A stretch of DNA of 64,000 nt from Salinimicrobium sediminis. Lineage in GTDB: Bacteria > Bacteroidota > Bacteroidia > Flavobacteriales > Flavobacteriaceae. The notes below the pieces were generated by a model, which searched no databases, was not told the origin of the DNA, and saw only the letters and a program-made list of their open reading frames with translations. Where the stretch lies: positions 62,001-126,000 of the forward strand of contig NZ_OCMF01000002.1 of NCBI RefSeq assembly GCF_900215295.1, written 5' to 3'. Of the stretch, positions 59,958-64,000 are shown in pieces (the first letter of the stretch is position 1; every line of letters begins with the position of its first letter). A program made the position numbers and the translations under genes.

Positions 59958-61016
59958 TTAGTTTTGATTAATTAGAGATTTCATGTCTATTACAAATCTG
60001 TAGCGCACATCGGCATCCAAAGTACGTTCATAAGCTTCATTGATCTGATCCATGTTGATCATTTCAATTTCTGAAACTATGCCATGTTCTGCACAGTAAT
60101 CCAGCATTTCCTGGGTTTCCTTTATTCCGCCAACAAGAGAACCCACAAGGCTCCTTCTTTTCATGATGAGTTGGGCTGCCTGTACTTCGGAAGGTTTAGG
60201 TGGAATACCGAGTAATACCATTACCCCATCGGTTTTTAGCAGGTTAAGGTATGGATTATAATCATGTTGGGCGGAAACAGTGTTAATGATCAAATTAAAA
60301 CTGCCTGCCAATTTCTTCATGTTCTCTTCACTGGTAGTGAGCTCGAAATGAGCAGCCCCTAATTCGTTGGCATCTTTTTCTTTTTCTGGAGATCGGCTTA
60401 GCATAGTTACTTCGGCACCCATAGAGGATGCCAGTTTAACTGCCATATGGCCTAACCCCCCGAGACCTACCACCGCAACTTTATCTCCTTTTTTAACGTT
60501 CCATCTTTTCAAAGGAGAGTAAGTGGTAATACCGGCACATAAAAGAGGAGCTACAGCGTTAAGAGGCAATTTGTTTGAAATTTTAAGCACAAAATCCTCC
60601 TTCACAACGATGTGTGTAGAATATCCGCCGTAGGTATGAACATTCCTGTCCAAAGGGGATGGAGAATTATAAGTTGCCGTGGGACCATTTAAACAATATT
60701 GCTCAAGATCATCCTTACAGTTCTCACAATGTCCGCAGGAATCAATAAAACATCCCACACCCACAGTATCTCCTTCTTTATATTTTTTTACATCTTTCCC
60801 TACACGGGATACCTTTCCCACGATTTCATGGCCGGGAACGCAGGGATATTTGGTGCCTCCCCATTCGTTCCTTGCAGTGTGAATATCTGAATGACAAACT
60901 CCGCAAAAAAGGATTTCAATTTCTACATCTTCGGGTCCCGGGTCAGGACGGTCAATAGAAAATGGCTCGAGTTGTTTATCGGCTGCCTGGGCAGCATAAG
61001 CTTTTACATTTTTCAT
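59958..61016 (-). CDS. Zinc-dependent NADP alcohol dehydrogenase (YahK/CAD-like)
   Basis: The enzyme reduces aldehydes to alcohols. Catalytic zinc ligands are in CGVCHSDIHTARNEW, GHEIVGKV and GVCHS-type Cys; the structural zinc Cys cluster is CGHCENCKDDLEQYC. The cofactor site is VVGLGGLGHMAVKLASSMG, and the SRSPEKEKDA end of the motif suggests NADPH. The length of 352 fits the cinnamyl alcohol dehydrogenase/YahK group. Its start is immediately next to the glgB stop (no gap). Confidence 0.92.
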   Translation of the reverse strand: MKNVKAYAAQAADKQLEPFSIDRPDPGPEDVEIEILFCGVCHSDIHTARNEWGGTKYPCVPGHEIVGKVSRVGKDVKKYKEGDTVGVGCFIDSCGHCENCKDDLEQYCLNGPTATYNSPSPLDRNVHTYGGYSTHIVVKEDFVLKISNKLPLNAVAPLLCAGITTYSPLKRWNVKKGDKVAVVGLGGLGHMAVKLASSMGAEVTMLSRSPEKEKDANELGAAHFELTTSEENMKKLAGSFNLIINTVSAQHDYNPYLNLLKTDGVMVLLGIPPKPSEVQAAQLIMKRRSLVGSLVGGIKETQEMLDYCAEHGIVSEIEMINMDQINEAYERTLDADVRYRFVIDMKSLINQN

Positions 61017-63914
61017 TTATGCTTTTTTAAGATATATCACTGCCATTGGCGGGATAGTCAAAGATATGGAGTTATTTTGTCGGTGAGCCGGTAACTCTTC
61101 ACTATTGATCTTCTCGGAATTCCTAACATTACTTCCCCCAAATCGTTCCTCATCACTGTTAAAGATCTCTTTCCAGCTTCCGCTTTGCTGTACCCCGATC
61201 CTGTAATTCTCCCTGGGTACAGGAACAAAGTTGCATACCACCAGGATGTTATCCTCAGGATCCTTTCCTTTTCGCAGGAAACTTACAATACTATTTTCTT
61301 CGTCATTGATATCTACCCACTCAAAACCTTCATGGGAAAAGGCTTTTTCATAAAGAGCAGGTTCCTGTTTGTACAATTTGTTAAGTTCCTTTAAAGTTTC
61401 CTGAATCCTTGCATGCGGTTGTTCATTGGTGAGATGCCATTCAAGGCTGGAATCATGATTCCACTCGGTTGTTTGGCCGAATTCTGCTCCCATGAAGAGC
61501 AGTTTTGTACCCGGATGCGCAAACATATAACTGTACAGGGTGCGCAGGTTTGCGAATTTGTTCCACTCATCTCCCGGCATCTTGTTCAGGATAGATTGCT
61601 TTCCATATACGACCTCGTCATGAGAGAGCGGTAACATGAAGTTTTCTGTAAAGGCGTAATTCGAGCTAAAGGTGATCGTATTTTGATGATGCCTTCTGTA
61701 TAATGGATCTTTGCTGAAATACTCCAGAGTATCATGCATCCATCCCATCATCCATTTCATGCCAAAGCCAAGACCTCCAATATACGTGGGTTTTGAAACC
61801 ATAGGCCAGGCAGTTGATTCTTCGGCAATGGTTACGGCATCGGGAAATTCTTTATAAACTACTTCATTGAATTCCTTAAGGAAACTTATTGCCTCCAGGT
61901 TTTCCCTTCCACCGAACTCATTAGGTTCCCATTCTCCTTCTTTTCGGGAATAATCCAGGTAAAGCATAGAAGCCACGGCGTCTACACGTAATCCATCCAC
62001 GTGGAATTTATCAAGCCAGAACAAAGCATTACTTATAAGAAATGAACGTACTTCATTTCTTCCGTAGTTGAAAATATAGCTTTGCCAGTCGGGATGGAAA
62101 CCTTTGCGGGGATCCTCATGTTCGTAAAGGTGAGTGCCGTCAAAATAGTGCAATCCATGAAGATCATTAGGGAAGTGGGAGGGGACCCAATCCAGAATGA
62201 CTCCAATTCCTTCGCGGTGCAGGCTGTCAATCAATTGCATGAATTCCTGCGGAGTTCCAAAACGGCTTGAGGGAGCAAAATATCCGGTGATCTGGTACCC
62301 CCAGGAACCAAAGAAAGGATGTTCCATTACAGGCATGAATTCCACATGGGTAAAGCCCATCTCTTTTATGTAACCCGGAAGCTGTTCTGCCAGTTCCAGA
62401 TAGGTCAATGAACGCAGATTATCTTCGGGTACTCTTTTCCATGAACCCAAATGCAGTTCGTAAACCGACATTGGTTGGGGTTTGCCTTTTTTGCTGTCCC
62501 TGTCTTTCATCCATACATTATCATTCCATGTATTTTCCAGATCCCACACCATAGAAGCGGTATTGGGCGGAGTTTCCCATTGAAAGGCAAAAGGATCCCC
62601 TTTTTCAGCTTCATATCCGGTATTGGACTGGATATAATATTTGTAAAGACTTCCCTTTTTGGCTACCGGAATAAAGACTTCCCAGATCCCCGAATTATCC
62701 CAACGGGCAGACATGGGATGAGCTTCCCGATCCCAGTTGTTAAAATCTCCTATTACCGAGATCTTTTCGGCATTGGGTGCCCATAAGGCAAAGTAAACTC
62801 CTTTTGTTCCCATATATTCCATGAGATGGGAACCCAGTTTATTGTATAGGTGGTAGTGCTTACCTTCCCTGAACAAATGGATATCAAAGTCGGTTAGCAG
62901 CGTAGCTTCGGCCGGTTTTTCAGCAGAAGATTTCTGTTCCTTCTTTTTATCGGTGGTAGCATCCTCAATCGTCTTTTTCACTTTGGCGGCCGCGGCAGTC
63001 ACCTCTTCCGGGCTGGGAGTGATATCTTCCACGAATTTTTTAGCCTTTTCGGTCCCTTCCATCAATTTCTCTGCGATAGATCCGGCCACTCCTTTGATAT
63101 CTTCAGAATCGGGAATATATTCTCTTGCCTTTTCCTCCAGGTCCCGCTTCGTTTTCTCATCGGGAGTAAGCTTTTCTTTCAATCCTTCTGCAGTTTCCTT
63201 GGCTGCATCCTTCAGGTCATCGGAAGGGGAAGTATTGGGTAATTTCATTTTCTCTTCTGCACTTATTCCCGGAACTGCCTTTGGACGGGACATCTTTTTA
63301 GCAGGTTTCTTCTCTTCAGGTTTTGCTTTGTCTTCGGCAGCTTTTTTTCCCGGAGATTTCTTTGCAGCAGGTTTTGAAGTTGAAGCAAATTTTTTATCTG
63401 CAGCTTTTCTTCCCGGTTTTTTCTTATCCTCCTCCTGCGGACTCCTCACTTCTCCTGTGGCAGGTGCCGAAACATGTGGCACAGGCTCATCGATCATAGG
63501 ATCCTGAAATTTTGCAGGTTTACTTGAAGTTTTGGAGGCAGCAGCTTTCTTTCTTCCGGGTTTTCTATTTTCTGCTGAAGTTTTTCCTGTTTTTTCCTTG
63601 TCTGGCGTACCTGTTTCCGGTAAAGCCTTTTTTGGCTTCGGAAGTTTTGGTTTCCCGGAAGTATCACCGGGCGTGCTTCCTGCGGCAGAAGACTTACTTT
63701 TTGAAGGTTTTTTATCTGAAGTATCTTTTTTCAAATTTGAGCCTTTGGCACCCGATTTTGAACGGGTTTTATCACCAACTCCCATAGGTCCTTTTACATC
63801 ACCTGATTCTTCAGCCTTTCCGGAAGTTTTAGTTCCCGGTCTGCCTTTAGGTGCCTTTTCTGAATTAGTAAACTTCTTTTCTTTATCTGGATTATTTTCC
63901 TTTTTCTTAGCCAT
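61017..63914 (-). CDS. glgB: 1,4-alpha-glucan branching enzyme with a long disordered basic N-terminal extension
   Basis: The enzyme forms alpha-1,6 branches in glycogen. The catalytic half (about 335-965) has a CBM48 module (GVYFALWAPNAEKISVIGDF) and a GH13 barrel with the nucleophile Asp in HVDGLRVDAVASMLYLDY, the acid/base Glu in AIEEST-like VTIAEESTAWP and the HD motif in LPLSHDEVVYG. The first about 330 residues are almost entirely Lys, Pro, Ala, Ser, Gly and Glu, with PGRK-type units (RKPGRKKAAA, KKPGRKAADK) and no fold. Typical GlgB is about 630-730 residues. Codon frame is open throughout and the ATG at 63914 is the natural start. adh and osmC follow directly. Confidence 0.92.
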   Translation of the reverse strand: MAKKKENNPDKEKKFTNSEKAPKGRPGTKTSGKAEESGDVKGPMGVGDKTRSKSGAKGSNLKKDTSDKKPSKSKSSAAGSTPGDTSGKPKLPKPKKALPETGTPDKEKTGKTSAENRKPGRKKAAASKTSSKPAKFQDPMIDEPVPHVSAPATGEVRSPQEEDKKKPGRKAADKKFASTSKPAAKKSPGKKAAEDKAKPEEKKPAKKMSRPKAVPGISAEEKMKLPNTSPSDDLKDAAKETAEGLKEKLTPDEKTKRDLEEKAREYIPDSEDIKGVAGSIAEKLMEGTEKAKKFVEDITPSPEEVTAAAAKVKKTIEDATTDKKKEQKSSAEKPAEATLLTDFDIHLFREGKHYHLYNKLGSHLMEYMGTKGVYFALWAPNAEKISVIGDFNNWDREAHPMSARWDNSGIWEVFIPVAKKGSLYKYYIQSNTGYEAEKGDPFAFQWETPPNTASMVWDLENTWNDNVWMKDRDSKKGKPQPMSVYELHLGSWKRVPEDNLRSLTYLELAEQLPGYIKEMGFTHVEFMPVMEHPFFGSWGYQITGYFAPSSRFGTPQEFMQLIDSLHREGIGVILDWVPSHFPNDLHGLHYFDGTHLYEHEDPRKGFHPDWQSYIFNYGRNEVRSFLISNALFWLDKFHVDGLRVDAVASMLYLDYSRKEGEWEPNEFGGRENLEAISFLKEFNEVVYKEFPDAVTIAEESTAWPMVSKPTYIGGLGFGMKWMMGWMHDTLEYFSKDPLYRRHHQNTITFSSNYAFTENFMLPLSHDEVVYGKQSILNKMPGDEWNKFANLRTLYSYMFAHPGTKLLFMGAEFGQTTEWNHDSSLEWHLTNEQPHARIQETLKELNKLYKQEPALYEKAFSHEGFEWVDINDEENSIVSFLRKGKDPEDNILVVCNFVPVPRENYRIGVQQSGSWKEIFNSDEERFGGSNVRNSEKINSEELPAHRQNNSISLTIPPMAVIYLKKA

Positions 63915-64000
63915 TTTCTATCGTTTTATGCATGATTTTATTCCTCTTAGGGGGATCAAAACCCAATCTGGACGATTGTTCAATTCATAATTCATTTCAT
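63915..64000. other. Upstream region of glgB, no feature recognised
   Basis: Eighty-six bases with no gene and no exact TAnnTTTG element on the minus strand. The glgB promoter may lie beyond the window. Confidence 0.4.

Noticed and set aside
62953-63990. Long open frames on the + strand opposite the glgB extension
   Set aside because: They are a by-product of Lys/Ser/Pro/Ala-rich coding on the minus strand, giving Phe/Ser/Gly-rich translations with no motif. The minus-strand frame continues smoothly into the GlgB catalytic domain.

Overview
The window is chromosomal DNA of a member of the Bacteroidota, almost certainly a Flavobacteriaceae. The reasons are moderate GC, many -7 elements of the Bacteroidetes type (TAnnTTTG) close to start codons, few Shine-Dalgarno sequences, a multicopper oxidase with a type IX secretion (T9SS) sorting domain, and family variants typical of the group (ClpC with a UVR domain, HisIE fusion, PgpH-type HD protein). 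I would guess a marine genus near Gramella or Salegentibacter, but that is an impression. No rRNA, tRNA, CRISPR array, prophage or intact insertion sequence was seen; most of the window is core genome.

Layout. 0-12 kb: end of the his operon (hisF partial, hisIE), clpC, gyrA, a periplasmic TPR protein, an NlpC/P60 protein whose catalytic Cys is Ala, a thiolase and a PgpH-type HD phosphodiesterase. 12-20 kb: GreA-like protein, an aldehyde dehydrogenase/Nudix/thioesterase operon, an EEP-family protein, an MscS channel, DUF3817, galE, and a 47-residue Pmp3/YqaE protein. 20-33 kb: DEAD helicase, CDF transporter, VTT protein, SDR, alpha/beta hydrolase, DJ-1-like protein, FUSC-family protein, cysE-cysM, a Crp/Fnr regulator and an SF2 helicase. 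33-43 kb: class A PBP, SdiA-regulated-like protein with a TVP38 protein, lipoprotein, dipeptidase, small membrane proteins and an S9 peptidase. 43-49.5 kb: a run of compact membrane genes (zinc ribbon, CopD-like, GYF-CD225, DUF2752), then esterase, ABC exporter, lipoprotein esterase and a 2'-5' RNA ligase-like protein. 49.7-55.9 kb: CPA2 antiporter, multicopper oxidase, formate-tetrahydrofolate ligase. 56-59.5 kb: an uncharacterised amidoligase operon (RLAN-RimK ATP-grasp, GCS2 ligase, N-formylglutamate amidohydrolase-like enzyme). 59.5-64 kb: glgB-adh-osmC, where GlgB carries a disordered basic N-terminal extension of about 330 residues.

The most interesting points are (1) the three-gene amidoligase operon, which looks like a route to an unknown peptide-like metabolite; (2) degenerate seven-base tandem arrays in three intergenic spacers, which run into neighbouring genes and supply stop or start codons; (3) two palindromic elements of about 110 bp with related terminal inverted repeats, both between convergent genes; (4) the Cys-to-Ala NlpC/P60 protein; and (5) the GlgB extension. 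All functions are assigned by reading motifs; no database search was possible.
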